DNA from: Budorcas taxicolor
Lineage: Eukaryota > Chordata > Mammalia > Artiodactyla > Bovidae
Length of the DNA: 64,000 nt
Reading direction: 5' to 3'
Assembly: GCF_023091745.1 (NCBI RefSeq)
Contig: NC_068915.1
Location: forward strand, 32,976,001 to 33,040,000
The notes under the pieces are model-generated. The model was given only the letters and a program-made list of their open reading frames with translations, was not told the origin of the DNA and made no database searches. The stretch's first letter is position 1. Every line of letters begins with the position of its first letter. The position numbers and the translations under genes are program-made. Shown in pieces: positions 45,401 through 58,360 of this stretch.

Positions 45401-48400
45401 TATTATTGTCTAGAACTGAGAATCAGAAAGTAATATGAGGTGACGATATTATGACTTTAATGATATAAAAAGTATAAAGTTTTTTGGATTTGAAAGAAGA
45501 CTTAAAGAAGGGTTGTTTTTCAAAATGGATCCAAGCACCAAAATGATTATAAGCTTATAAACAACTTGAAAAAAAAATCTTTATTTTATGAAAGTTCTGA
45601 AGCAAAAAAAGAAAAAGGATTTAAAAATCATGTTTGTTTAAGGTGTTTTTTTTTCATATTAAGCAAACAGCAAGTCTCTTTGAGTTTGTAAATGAGAATA
45701 TAAATAACCCATATTTTCACAGATAGTTTTCCTCTCTCCTTGACATAATTGAGAAAATCAATTAACTCTAGCCTCGAGATATTTGGCAAATGTGCACAAA
45801 ACAGAAATAAAATGTACAATTAATCACAACTATTTATGAAATTTTGAAGGAAAGCAGAGAAGGAAAAGGAAAACAAAGTTTTATTGAAAATTCATTCTGT
45901 GCCAGTCTTATTTTATTTTTTCCAATTTATCTTATATAATTTACTTTTCATTTGTCTCTTCATTATAGGTGGCTACATTTACATTTTACATATGAAAACA
46001 GTAAGGTTGAAAACATTGAAATAAACTGTCCAAGAGTGATTAAAAACCAAGAATAAATACATGTACAGTGATATAGTTTATTAGAGACAGAATTAACTTT
46101 TGTAAATTTTGAAGGAAACAAGTTCCAACTTGAGTCTCGTAGAGGAGAACAGAGGAAAGATGCTGTGAGGAAGCAAGAGTGGAGTGCGTAGGCTGAGGAA
46201 TAGGGTTTGGATCTGGGCTAGACTGCTGGGCTCTAAAATCTGGGAGAATTCCCAGAAGATGGTACATATACTTCCTGCCCCTAGTAGCTGTGGGAATAGT
46301 TTCCCAACAACTGGGTTAGCTACCTCTCACACTGTATTAGCAAGCTTCAGAGGAATTAATTACAGCACTCTGAAGCAGTACAGTAGAGCACAGGTAAAAT
46401 GGACCTTATGCTGACGAAAACAATTATCCAGTTCTACATAATCGGGCTATTTCTATCTCCTGGCCAATAGCCTACATTAATACTTCTTTGATGATGTGAC
46501 TACAATTGTATTTTTAGTAAAAATTATGCTTAATAGACTATTTAAAAATGCCCATCTATGCAGCATTCAACTCACTTAACCTTTCAATTTTCTCATCAGC
46601 AAAAGGACTCTGGACTATATACAATTTCTAACCTTCCTCCCAACTATAGAATCTATGATTATGCAATTTCTACATTGAAGATAACCTAAAGAACAGGGTC
46701 AGCCCAAGCCTAAAAACTGGCACTGAGAAAGAAAGGAGGAAGGCTGCAGTCTTCTTTGGACACAGAGTGGGGAAAATGCTCTCAAAGCCAGTTCCACATG
46801 TGAAAATCACAGAAAGTAATAACCAGGGTGCCAAAAGTGAAGAAAAGAAGATAAGGTTTATATGAACTAGGCCATCAAGGAAAGAGCGAGAGTGTGAAGG
46901 TAAGAGGCCAATGCAGAGTATCACATGATCATTTCTTGAGGTAAAACAAGACTTCAGAACAGAGAAAAAGGAAAGGAAGTTTAAGAGAATCTAATGAATT
47001 TTACACCAAACTAATGGGTATACTTCTGACAGTGAAGTCTGTACCGGTTGAATCTATTAAACACTAGTTACAGTGTAATTAATTTAAAATCACAAGCCAA
47101 TATTTTATGCTTATCCCCTCTAACAAGAAAACATTAAATATACACCTTTGAAACTCTAATTCTTAAGGCGATTCTCCTCTTATTTGGAGAGAATACCTCT
47201 TATTTGGTATTAATAATAAGAATACTTCTTATTTGGTATATTTCCATAAAAATAAAACGTCAAAAACTTGTTTAGGTGATGCTTTTTTCTTTTAGGATGC
47301 AAAAATGAAGCAAATCTAAATCTTTGTTGTAAACTTTATGTTTCTGAGAACAATTCACTCCATGTGAGAATGTGTCCTTTATGTAGTTTCAGAGACAAAA
47401 CATCTGAGGTTAGGTGTGAACTGATACAATTGCCAATATCCAGGGAATTCTGTTAACAGCAGCAGTCAAACAGTAGTTAGGGAGAATAGATGCAGAAGAA
47501 TAAAGGGAGTGATGACAGATACTAATGTCTGATATTTTAAAATTCAGTTAAATATGTTTGTCTGAACAAAGAGAACCTATACTTAGCTATTTTTCCTCTT
47601 TTCTGCTGCCCGTGGAGAAAAGTGGTCTAAGTAATTAAAAATAAAACAAAACCAAAACCTCCTTTAGATAAGGAATAATCTGTTGCTAAGACAGAACCAC
47701 TGCCTATGGTGGCTGGACCAAATACAAACCAATCACATGCCTGCAGGTAGGGTTTTGAAATGAGTGCAGCCTTGTCCCTGGTCTGCCTCCAGTCAGCTCT
47801 AGTCTGTCCCTTTCAACCCAGGGGAAATTTTAATACTGTCATTTTCACTTTCAAAAGACTCCCAGTTTGGATAATAAGTTACAAGATGACCCTATTCCAG
47901 ATGAAAGGGTGTGACTGGGCAAAACATAACTAAACATCGGCATCAGTGATAACAACATGTTAGCAACCTATTTCATGTAATTTGAGAGGGAAATGTCACC
48001 TTTGAATGAATACTTAAGCTTAAATTCAGTTACTTTAATAAAAACTTTCAACTTTGATTAATATGTTGTAAAAAAGCATAGATGTAAACCTGAATTACTA
48101 TTTTAGGAACAGAGGATAAACAGGGAACCCTGTCTAATGTCAGGCATGGGATCCATTTTCTAATGCACAACCAGGACACTGACTAGCAGTATAGTTAAAT
48201 TGCAAGTTATAGCTCCTTAAGTATGAATACTATTTGCATAGTCCATAAATTTATATTTTAAACATTACAACAGCTTATCCTTATAACCAATGAAGTGGAG
48301 AGGAAGCAGAAGCAGGAACATTTGAGATGATGGTGAGTCTCATTACTTATCCAAAGACTTCAAGCCGTGAAGTGGCAAAGTGAACAAAACATGGTTTGAA

Positions 48401-49895
48401 TATATACCTCTGACATCAAATTGAGTGCTTTTATTTTTGGTACTACACAAAAATGACCCTTTAAGAAACAAAAATTACCAATCATCACAATTTTTAATAA
48501 CTGAACTGACTCAGGTTATCCTTCATTGATTTTATATTTTTCATCCCTTGGTCTATTCTAAAACTAATAAGAGAGCCTGAGAGCAAGATTGAGAAATGCC
48601 AGCAGCCTTCCTCCCCACTGGAGCACTCCATTTTCCATCCTTAGTTCTCACACACTTGATCAGCTTACTAAAAACAAAAAAGAGCAAGATGACAAAATTA
48701 AGTTCAAATAATATCACACCTAATGCTTACTCCAGTTTCTACTGGATTCCAGCATTGGCAGTACATATTATATAAACAGCCTGAAAACCTAGACTCTAGA
48801 CAGAGAGACAGAAAGAAGACTGGCTGATATGGATCTACTCCATTCCACTCTTCAGTTCAACCAGTGTTTTTACACACATGCAGACACACTGCTTCTGCTT
48901 TCACATTTTCCTGACTGCAGATCCATGTTTTCAAGCATTTCTTATCTGAGAACACAGATCCTTAACCATAAAACAGACTTCTGAGACACTTATAAATGAG
49001 GCCTGAAGTCTCAACAAGATCCCTCTAGTCCCATTTCAGGCTCTTCTTCACCATCCTAGAAGGACAATTTTCCCCCCTTCAGCTAATTGTTTGTAGATAA
49101 CATGTAATTAAAGGATACACAATTTTATGGAAATACTTTAACCCTTCCATGTAATTCTGTGAATTTATATAATGAGATTCTACTTGCATTATGAAACTAA
49201 AAAAGCAATCATGCACAAGTAATTAAATTATATTTTTATTTTACTTTGATAATCTAAGATATCATCAAAGATCACTGCATTTTAAAGTTCTTTGATTGGA
49301 AATGGGTATCAAATAAATTAACAGCACTAGTCTCTTAATATTGGTCCCAGACCTTGATTAAAAAGATGTACAGTCATATTATGAAATGAGATATTAAGAT
49401 ATACATTTTTTTAAAATCAGTAATATCATTTAGAAGAAATAATTCTGAACTGTCAAACAGGTATATACAGAAGCTAAGAATCATAAGGCCCTTATGCAGA
49501 AATATTATTTTCTGAATGTAAATAGTTGAAAATTATTTTAAACGATTCACATATTAAATAGGAAATAACACTATGGGCATTGGATCTGAGGGAAAAGTTA
49601 AAAAAGAATGACCAGAAAAACACTGTTACCGTTTTTAGATCAAAACAGAATTGATCACTATGGAGAATGGTTTTTTTTTCCTACATTTGAGGCAGGAAGC
49701 GGGAGGGTATTGGGAAGCTGCTGTCTGGGATATAACACTTCACAATCATGCCAAAATAATTTTGAATTCAGTCCAAACTCAAGCTTCTTTCCTCTTTCTC
49801 GGCCTCCCGTGTTGGTGAACAGCACGAGCATCCACTAAGTCACTCAAGATAGTACTTGAGAATGATGTTAGACTTTCCTCTTTTACACCCACTTC
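45401..49895. other. Long stretch with almost no recognisable transposons
   Basis: About 4.5 kb of AT-rich sequence. Only an old antisense MIR (about 45885-46045: 'cattttacatatgaaaacag', 'gaaataaactgtccaagagt') is recognised. 'tcttatttgg' is repeated three times between 47176 and 47237. Open frames such as 46184-46414 and 49608-49838 have no domain or splice support. Confidence 0.5.
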
Positions 49896-49906
49896 TAAAG
49901 AATGAC

Positions 49907-50314
49907 TGGAGAAGGAAATGGCAACCCATTCCAGTGTTCTTGCCTGGAGAATCCCAGGGACGGGGGAGCCTGGTGGGCTGCCGTCTATGGAATCAAACAG
50001 AGGTGGACACAACTAACGCGACTTAGCAGCAGCAGCAGTACACAGATTCGGAGAAAGAAATGGCAACCCACTCCAGTATTCTTGCCTAGAGAATTCCATG
50101 GACAGTGGAGCCTGGTGGGCTGCTGTGCATGGGGTTGCACAGAGCCAGACATGACTGAAGCGACTTAGCATGCTTTGGAGAAGGAAATGGCAACCCACTC
50201 CAGTATTCTTGCCTGAAGAATCCCAGGGACAGGGGAGCCTGGTGGGCTGCCGTCTATGGGGTCTCAAACAGTGGGACATGACTGAAGCAACTTAGCAGCA
50301 GCAACAGCAGCAAG
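49907..50314 (+). mobile_element. BOV-A2 SINE, trimeric form
   Basis: Three monomers start with 'ggagaa' near 49909, 50050 and 50177. Each ends in 'acttagca'. AGC-rich tails follow the first and third. A single perfect 11-bp direct repeat taaagaatgac, at 49896-49906 and 50315-50325, bounds all three, so they probably entered as one unit. Confidence 0.93.
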
Positions 50315-50325
50315 TAAAGAATGAC

Positions 50326-50520
50326 GAGTTGATAAATTATTCTCCCCTCTAAGCAAATTCTCCTCTCCATTCCCATTTGCAGTGGCTGGGCACAACCCTT
50401 CACCAAGAATCACCCAGAGTACTGCCAAAGTCTTCTCTGGCCTCCATCTACCACACTACCACTATAAACAGCTTATAACACAAAGCTAGACATCTCTTGG
50501 CCTAAGTTTTTGTGTGTGTT
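50326..50520. other. Unique spacer
   Basis: Nothing recognised. Confidence 0.4.
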
Positions 50521-50521
50521 C

Positions 50522-51590
50522 TTTTTTTTTTAATATAAATGTTTTTATTTTAATTGGAGGCTAATTACTTCACAGTATTGTATTGGTTTTGCCATACATC
50601 AACATGAAGCCACAACAGGTTTACACGTGTTCCCCATCCTGAACCCCCCTCCCACCTCCCTCCCCGTACCATACCTCTGGGTCATCCCAGTGCACCAGCC
50701 CCAAGCATCCAGCATCATGCATCAAACCTGGACTGGCAATTCGTTTCATATATGATATTATACATGTTTCAATGCCATTCTCCCAAATCATCCCACCCTC
50801 TCTCTCCCACAGAGTTCGAAAGACTGTTCTATACATCTGTGTCTCTTTTGCTGTCTCACATACAGAGTTATCATTACCATCTTTCTAAATTCCATATATA
50901 TGTGTTAATATACTGTATTGGTGTTTTTCTTTCTGGCTCCCTTCTCTCTGTATAATCGGCTCCAGTTTCATCCACCTCATTAGAACTGTTTCAAATGTAT
51001 TCTTTTTAGTGGCTGAGTAATATTCCATTGTGTATATGTACCACAGCTTTCTTATCCATTCATCTGCTGATGGACATCTAGGTTGCTTCCATGTCCTGGC
51101 TATTATAAACAGTGCTGCAATGAACACTGGGGTACATGTGTCTCTTTCTATTCTGGTTTCCTCAGTGTGTATGCCCAGCAGTGGGACTGCTGGGTTATAA
51201 GGCAGTTCTATTTCCAGGTTTTTAAGGAATCTCCACACTGTTCTCCAAAGTGGCTGTACTAGTTTGCATTCCCACCAACAGTGTAAGAGGGTTCCTTTTT
51301 CTCCACACCCTCTCCAGCATTTATTGCTTGTAGACTTTTGGATCGCAGCCATTCTGACTGGCGTGAAATGGTACCTCATTGTGGTTTTGATTTGCATTTC
51401 TCTGATAATGAGTGATGTTGAGCATCTTTTCATGTGTTTGTTAGCCATCCGTATGTCTTCTTTGGAGAAATGTCTATTTAGTTCTTTGGCCCATTTTTTG
51501 ACTGGGTCGTTTATTTTTCTGGAATTGAGCTGCAGGAGTTGCTTGTTTATTTTTGAGATTAGTTGTTTGTCAGTTGCTTCATTTGCTTTT
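50522..51590 (-). mobile_element. Bovine L1 LINE, antisense 3' part
   Basis: An antisense poly-A (T run at 50522), then the 3' UTR ('cagtattgtattggttttgc' to 'atcatcccaccctctctctc'), then the ORF2 C-terminal region up to a second T run near 51587-51601. 5'-truncated. Target-site copies are hidden by T runs at both ends. Confidence 0.93.
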
Positions 51591-51600
51591 TTTTTTTTTT
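50885..51600 (-). pseudogene. L1 ORF2 C-terminal remnant
   Basis: One uninterrupted minus-strand frame covers the last ~230 codons of ORF2. It includes NRHFSKEDIRMANKHMKRCS and the Cys/His box CWRGCGEKGTLLHCWWEC, and ends ILTHIYGI. It has no RT catalytic core and no own start, so it is only a tail. Apart from the truncation the frame is intact, which suggests a fairly recent insertion. Confidence 0.9.
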
Positions 51601-51601
51601 T

Positions 51602-52970
51602 CAGAATTACTGTAGACCTCATAGGGATCTTCCTAACTTCCAGACTCCTCTCTTGCCCTATCCTTCACTGTAACAAGGTTTCTTCCAAAGGTTTCTTCCA
51701 AATAGACTTGCTTACCATTTCCCTCTCTTGCCAGACTACAACTCCACAGCTTTGGCCACATGTTTCTGTTTGCTTTCTCGTGACAAGGGTAAACAGATTT
51801 TCCTTTCCATGAGGGTCAATGTATAAGGTAGAATAAGTTACAAAGACCACCTTTTTTCCCCCATTCAAACTGAAAATAGTTGAGTCCCATTTATATATAT
51901 TAATGAACACTATATATCCCTGTGCTTCATAACACTTTTTTAAGTACAATATATTCAAATGTTTCCTTAAAAGGTAGATAATGTAGCATCAGCTAGAAAC
52001 CAACCGGGAATATACAATACAGATACTCAGTATTCAATTTATATTGATGCACAGTCAATCCAACACAGTTTTTGCAAAATATCTAAAGTATTTAAGAAGT
52101 AAATACTAATATCCATATTTTCTCTGTAAAAAAGTCATTGTAGACATGGCACTTTGAACTGAGCTAATCCCTGGGGTCTTGGCTATCAGCAGCATTAACC
52201 CTAAAGGACATTCTTTTCCCAATAATAATATTTTTCATCCTGCTCTAAGACTGTCATTCAGAGTATTCTTCTTTGGTGGCCTGGAAGCTTCATTCCTCTT
52301 ATAATCTCAGCAGCCAAAAGCAAGTTCTAGCCTTAAAATCTGGGCAATATTTTGAGAAAATAAAACGATTTCTTCTCAGCAAGCCTGTGCATATGAGCAT
52401 TCAGGGGCTGATTTTCCAGTTTATGGATTATCTAAAACCCTTTGCTCCTTCCTTGCTTTTGGCCATTTTACTGCTCATTAGCATTGCTACTGAAGGATGG
52501 ACAGGACAAATAAAAGAAAGAATCAGAGCAGCCAGTTTTGCTATTTATTAACCACTTATCAACCACAACAAGAACTCTTGTGGAGAAAAATAGAAATATT
52601 GGAGAGTTAGTATTCAAACTGTTAATTTCAATTTTCAATGTCTGTCCTATTCTCAATGATATCCACAATTAAAAGCTGGCATAAATATGTTTTCCCAACA
52701 AACCTTACTTGATTTGTAAAGTTAACTAGTTTTACTTCTTTTTTTTTTGGAAATTTTTCTTCTTTTATTTGCTATAGTATAAAATTGTCATTTTCACTGA
52801 GGAGGTTAGTATACATTAGAAGAAAATACCAATTAGTAATACAAGATAATAGTATACTAATAACTCTAAAAGAAAACAATAAATGTAATTTAATTTCTCC
52901 ATTCCCAAGAAACCAAGCTTAATAATATGATATGTGGCATTAAATTTAGAAAGAATTTCATTCATTTTGT
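51602..52970. other. No gene or named repeat seen
   Basis: A 13-bp tandem repeat ('aggtttcttccaa' twice) lies near 51677-51703. A 92-codon open frame at 52273-52551 on + has a hydrophobic stretch, but no homology that I recognise and no splice or promoter context. Confidence 0.45.
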
Positions 52971-52979
52971 TAATTACAA

Positions 52980-53160
52980 TATAGACAGTGAAAGTTGCTC
53001 AGTTGTGTCCAACTCTTTGCAACCCCATGGAATTTTTAGGCCAGACTACTGGAGTGGGGAGCCTTTCCCTTCTCCAGGGGATTTTCCCAAACCAGGGATC
53101 AAACCCAGGTTGTCTGCATTACAGGCATATTCTTTACCAGCTGAGCCACAAGGGAAGGCC
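52980..53160 (-). mobile_element. Bov-tA SINE with target-site duplication
   Basis: Minus-strand Bov-tA with a decayed middle ('ggaatttttaggccagacta'). The direct repeat aattacaa lies at 52972-52979 and 53161-53168. Confidence 0.9.
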
Positions 53161-53168
53161 AATTACAA

Positions 53169-53622
53169 GATAACTAGATCTAAAAGCCATCTCCTCTTTT
53201 ACTTGACCTAAAAGCATAACTACTGATATCCATAGAAGGAAAAAAAGGAAAAGAGGTAAAAATAACAGAGACTTTCCCTTAGCTCTGACTATGGCATGAC
53301 TGTTTTGACTGTGTAGCCTATGAGGTAAAACAAGGTTAATAATTAGCCATCATGAAGCTGAGCAAAGAGATTTCTATTATAAATGAAGACTTTATACAGG
53401 TGGCAATCTCCTTATCCCATCCATATATTTTTTCTGAAATATATGTTTGCTTTATGGCAACTTAAGGGCAGCATAATGGTGGCATTTAGTGAATTATCAC
53501 ATATTCCAATGCCATAATAGACCACAGTCATCCAATGAGTCCTAAATTGCTCTACATTCAGTCTCCAAAGTATTATCTCAGAAAGCACATATACTTCAAA
53601 ATTCTTAAAGGATGGGAAGCAT
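53169..53622. other. No recognised feature
   Basis: Nothing recognised. Confidence 0.4.
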
Positions 53623-53637
53623 GTCTTATGTGTGTAT

Positions 53638-53842
53638 ATTACTGGCTTAGTCGTGTCCGACTCTTTGCAACCCTACGGTCTGTAGCCCGCCAGGTTCCTC
53701 TGTCCATAGGGTTCTCCAGACAAGAATACTGGAATGGGTTGCCATTTCCCTCTCCAGGGATTCTTCCCAACCCAGGGATCAAACCCGGGTCTCCTGCATT
53801 GCAGGCAGATTTTTTACCATCTGAGCCACCAGGGAAGCCCAG
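53638..53842 (-). mobile_element. Bov-tA SINE
   Basis: Complete minus-strand Bov-tA ending at the antisense head 'gagccaccagggaagccc'. An imperfect flanking repeat (gtcttatgtg / gtcttacatg) is visible near 53623 and 53843. Confidence 0.9.
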
Positions 53843-53849
53843 GTCTTAC

Positions 53850-55845
53850 ATGAATACATATTGAACTGTGTACACAATAGGTGTTCAGTAAGCACTGAAT
53901 CAAAAAATTCACATAGTTTTCATGTAACATTTAAAATGTTTTTTTCTGCAAATAGAATATGAGGACGTAGATCATGATTTTTCTGCTTGAAAATAATGAA
54001 TTATAAAAAAGTGTACAAAACCCAACATGACTGCACCACCAGGAAACCAAAGAGTAATCCCTCTGAAGTCTGGGCATGAATCACCTTGCACACTAATCAC
54101 TTGTTAATTTTTTTTTCTTTCACAATTTTTTAAAGTACAAATTTGTAATGGTTTTTATAAAGGGCATGCCTCCCTTGGGCTATGCTGAGAGTTGCTGGTA
54201 TTTCTAAGAAGAAAATTCACTATTTTCTGTTACCACCTTCAAAGAAATAGCAAAGAAGAAATCTGGACTGAAGAGCAAGACAGTAATTGCCACTACACCA
54301 CTAACATAACTGTGTTGATTGTCAGATTGCAGAAATTATAGAAGGAAGATTCAGTCTTTCAGATTTCAATTCACCATGAACTATATGCCACAGAACAATA
54401 GCACTCTCTTGTCCCAATTTAGTTCCAAAGGTATTACCTAGCCTACAATTTTTAGGATAATAAGCCCATCTAAAATGTGCTCCTTGTGGGGCCTGTCATT
54501 TTAATGATGTCAAGGTTAAATATACTAAGCACGTCAGCATTTTAGGGGCTCATTCCAAATTAAATTTGAATTTAAATCTGTTAAGCATTTCTTTCACATG
54601 ATTATATTTCACCACCCAGGAAGGCAAGAACTAGCAATTTTAAAATATCTTTTGATGTTATATACTTCATTAATCATATTCCTGAGCTCCAGCTTGCCCT
54701 CTTTATCAGTCATTGCTGTGCCCAAACCACAGGACTCCTATCCCCTCACTGTTCATGTATTCTATGCTTATACATCAATAGATGTGACCAAGCAGAAACA
54801 AACATGTGATAGTCACATTACATTGTTTCCATAAGACAAATGTTTCTATAGAGGAGATACCACTGTAAATGACAAAGAACACAGAAAAATAAAATGCATC
54901 TGTTATTGGCATTCTTATTTTAATACAAATATTCTTATTTTACTTAAAAAATCAATACATAACTTGTGTGTATTAGTAGGAGACCAGTAAAAGAACTGAG
55001 ATTCATTTTCAGAAGGCTGAATTCTGAGGTTAGAAAATGTGGAACATTTTCTTTCCTCATTTTCACCTATGACTAAAGATCTGTCAGCTATGGTATAGCA
55101 CAAATAGAAGTGAAAGTTCCATAAAAGGAAATATTTAAATGTGTTACTGAAAATTAATATCATATGGATTTATCTATTTAACTTCTATGTGGCAATATGT
55201 ACTGCCTTATGAAAAAACTACACTCAATAATGGTTCCAAACTGATTTAAGTAAATTGAATGCATAATAAAATTTACTTAGGGAAACTTTTATTCAATTCA
55301 AATGTGTCTATTATAATGAGAGGCTTTTATGCTATCTTAACGTTATTTTAATGCCATTTATATAGGAAAATGGTGTGTCCCTAAAATTAGCAAATACTAA
55401 AATACAAAATGTTGATTCTACTTGTAATGGTATATCAATGCTCCATAAAATATAATACATTCATAATTTCAGGTAAAAAAATTTTTGTCTAAATTTGAGT
55501 CCTAATATGGGAAACTACATGAAGCAAAACTGCAGAACAACTAACTGATTCTGTTTCAGAGAGGACATATTAATATAAGTTTCTTTGTCTAATTCCACTG
55601 GCATTGGCCCAGTATCACTTGACCAGAGATTACAAAACTAAACAAAAAACATAAACAACAATCAAAAACACAATGCTATTTGAATATGTGTTATCTAAAT
55701 TCAAGAATCCAATAGGACTGAATTAAAATGAATATTTTATTTTGAATCCTCTTACTGAAAATTTTCTTATGATTTAAACTTCAAAAAAATTACTAACTAT
55801 CCAAACTCTGATCATTAAAAATAAAATCCTCCCTTTACCTCATAT
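53850..55845. other. No gene or named repeat seen
   Basis: About 2 kb of AT-rich unique-looking sequence. Confidence 0.45.
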
Positions 55846-55849
55846 TCCC

Positions 55850-57275
55850 TCTACCACCATACCCTTTTCTCCTTAAAGCAAAGCTCACTGAATTCCTCAA
55901 GTCCCATTAAGTCTTTGATTCCTTGCCAATCTGTATGTTGTCACTTCAGTGCACTGAAAGCAACTTTGTCAAAGTCACTTTTGTCCTCAACACTTCTAAA
56001 CCCAGTAGTCAAGTCTCAGGTTTCATCCATAAAATTTGACAGAATTTCTGGTTTTCTCCTTGAAATACTTTCCTCACTTGGCTTACAGAACACACCACAC
56101 TCCTAGCTTTCTTCTTGACTCACAGATCATACATCTTTCTCTCCTCCTAGATTCTCACTCTGACCTCTACATTTTGGAACACCCTTTGGTATATAGTCTT
56201 GGACCTCTTCTTTTTGCATAATTATTCCTTAAGAGTGCTATCCTCTCCCATTGCTTTAAAGATCATGTCTGTAATGATGAATTCTTAATGCGCAGCTTGA
56301 ATTCCTAACTCCCCCCAAAATTCCAGACTAATGTCATCAATTACCAACTTAAATTCTCAAATTTGATGTCTAATAGAAATATCAAATAAAATAAATGTAA
56401 ATTTTGACTTTTATCTAAAACTTACCCATTGCCCCATATTTGCAATTTTAGTCACCAGCTTGCTTAGGTAAAATACTTCAGAAACCTCATTATTGTCTTT
56501 GGATTTTTCCCAGCAGAAGTTTCATTGGAAAATCCTATTTCTTTTATAAACTTCAAAATACATCCACAATCTTACACTGCTCAAATAATTCAGCAACCAA
56601 CTATTAGAATAGTCCAATTTAGTACTGTCAAATGGTAGTACATAATAATGTTCCTATGACTACTTCAATCAGTTCAACCAAGCAGATATACTTATCTTTC
56701 TAAAACACAAAGTATTACATATCATGTGTTTGATCTCAACTCTCCAGAAGGCATCCTATATACTCAGATCTAAATACCATACCATGACTTATAAGCTATG
56801 ATAGGATCTTCCCAATTTGCCTCTTAGACCTTATTTCCTTCTACTCTCTGCTTTGCTCTCTACACATTTGTTTCATACTGACTTTTAAGATGTTCCTTAA
56901 AAGAATTAAGCAGATTCCTTAGTGTCTTATCTCAGGGCAGTTGCCTTTGCTATGCCCTCTGGCTGAAATCCTATTTCATCAGATACCCACATGGCTAATT
57001 TCCTTTTTTGGAATCAAGTCTCTGCTCCAATAATCATCTCTTCAGGAGGTCTTACCAGACCACCCTACTCAAAATACAGTGCCATTCCTTCATTTTTCTT
57101 AAAGCATTTATCACTACCTGACATTATAACATGTATTGCTACCCCCATGAGAATGCAATTACTTAAATATAAGGGCATATTAGTTTACTTGTTCCACATT
57201 TTAAATCCAGGACCTAAAAAACAGTCGTTCTTAGAGAACAGGTCCAGAATAAATGTCTGTTGGATGATATACTAT
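55850..57275 (+). repeat. Long L2 LINE fossil
   Basis: Successive L2 landmarks appear in sense order over 1.4 kb: 'gaaatactttcctcacttgg', 'gtatatagtcttggacctct', 'tgatgtctaatagaaatatc', 'cagggcagttgcctttgcta', 'ctcttcaggaggtcttacca', 'gcatttatcactacctgaca', and 'aataaatgtctgttggatga' at the 3' end. No intact frame. L2 predates the placental radiation, so this is old DNA that has stayed contiguous. Confidence 0.72.
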
Positions 57276-58123
57276 TCTCCCAAAGAGCATACATACTGCA
57301 TATTGATAATAATATACACCTTACCCTGTGGGTTTAGGGAACTAATTTAAAGAATTATAATGATTTTGATAATGAAGCAATCACCTTTTCAAGATTACTT
57401 GGGAAAAATCAAGTATTCGGAGCAATAAAATAAAATTCAGAGCAATAAAATTATTATTTTAAAAATTACTTTGGGGATGAAGAAAAAAATTACATCTGGG
57501 GATGAAGAAAAATTTAACAATTGCTTTAATAAAATTAATAACAATCTTTTTTCATGAATAAAAATATCTGTTAATAAGGATCTTGATTACAGAGTGATTG
57601 TAAAATGTTTAACACACAGGGAGGCTTTTTGTGTGCTCTTTGTGCTTGCCTCTGGCTTCCTTCTATTCACTCAGGAAGGCTTTCAATGAGTCAACCCAGC
57701 CTCAGCTTCACACTGACAACCATTTCGTGAACAACAGTAGGGTAAAAGCAGGAATACCTGGGGCAGGAACCCAAAACGATGAAGAACACTGAAGAAACAC
57801 TGGCTATTTCTTTTATACACTACATTTTTGAGTGGCGCCAAATGCATTCTAATATTCCTGATGCACTTCGACTCAGTAAATTCTAAGGGCTCCAGTAGTC
57901 CCCGCTGGTTAGAACATGACTACTCACTCCTCCAGTCATCCTGAAAGTACACTAGTATTGTGGGATATACTAGCACTGTATGTTAACATCTTAATACTAA
58001 CCCTACAGAAAACAAACACAAAATGTAAAATAAGAAAACAAACCCAGCTCTCTCTTCTGATACTGAAGTTATCTAGAATATCTGATTAACGAATATACAA
58101 TAATTCTTGTTCATACCAAAAAT
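57276..58123. other. Unique sequence with two small tandem duplications
   Basis: No gene or named transposon. See the repeat entry at 57419-57512. Confidence 0.5.
57419..57512. repeat. Two adjacent short direct duplications
   Basis: 'gagcaataaaat' occurs at 57420-57431 and 57440-57451 (period 20). 'ggggatgaagaaaaa' occurs at 57473-57487 and 57498-57512 (period 25). Confidence 0.9.
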
Positions 58124-58136
58124 ATCTTCATATTAA

Positions 58137-58347
58137 AAGTGAAAGTGAAGTCGCTCAGCCGTGTCTGACGCTTTGCAACCCTATGGACTGTAGCCTACCA
58201 GGCTCCTCCATCCATGGGATTTCCCAGGCAAGAATACTGGAGTGGATTGCCATTTCCTTCTCCAGGGGACCTTCCTGACCCAGGAGTTGAACCTGGGTCT
58301 CCTGCATTCTAGGCAGACGCTTTACCATCTGAGCCACCAAGGAAGTC
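58137..58347 (-). mobile_element. Bov-tA SINE with target-site duplication
   Basis: Minus-strand Bov-tA. The perfect 13-bp repeat atcttcatattaa lies at 58124-58136 and 58348-58360. Confidence 0.95.
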
Positions 58348-58360
58348 ATCTTCATATTAA

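Noticed and set aside
52273..52551. A 92-codon frame with a possible transmembrane segment
   Set aside because: A single short frame in AT-rich DNA with no promoter, exon boundary or recognised family.
4199..58355. Many similar small peptides (SRQEYWSGLPFPSPGDLP..., HSSILAWRIPWTEEPG..., LCPTLCDPMDCSLPGSS...)
   Set aside because: They recur at every Bov-tA and BOV-A2 site and are translations of SINE sequence in different frames. They are not a gene family.
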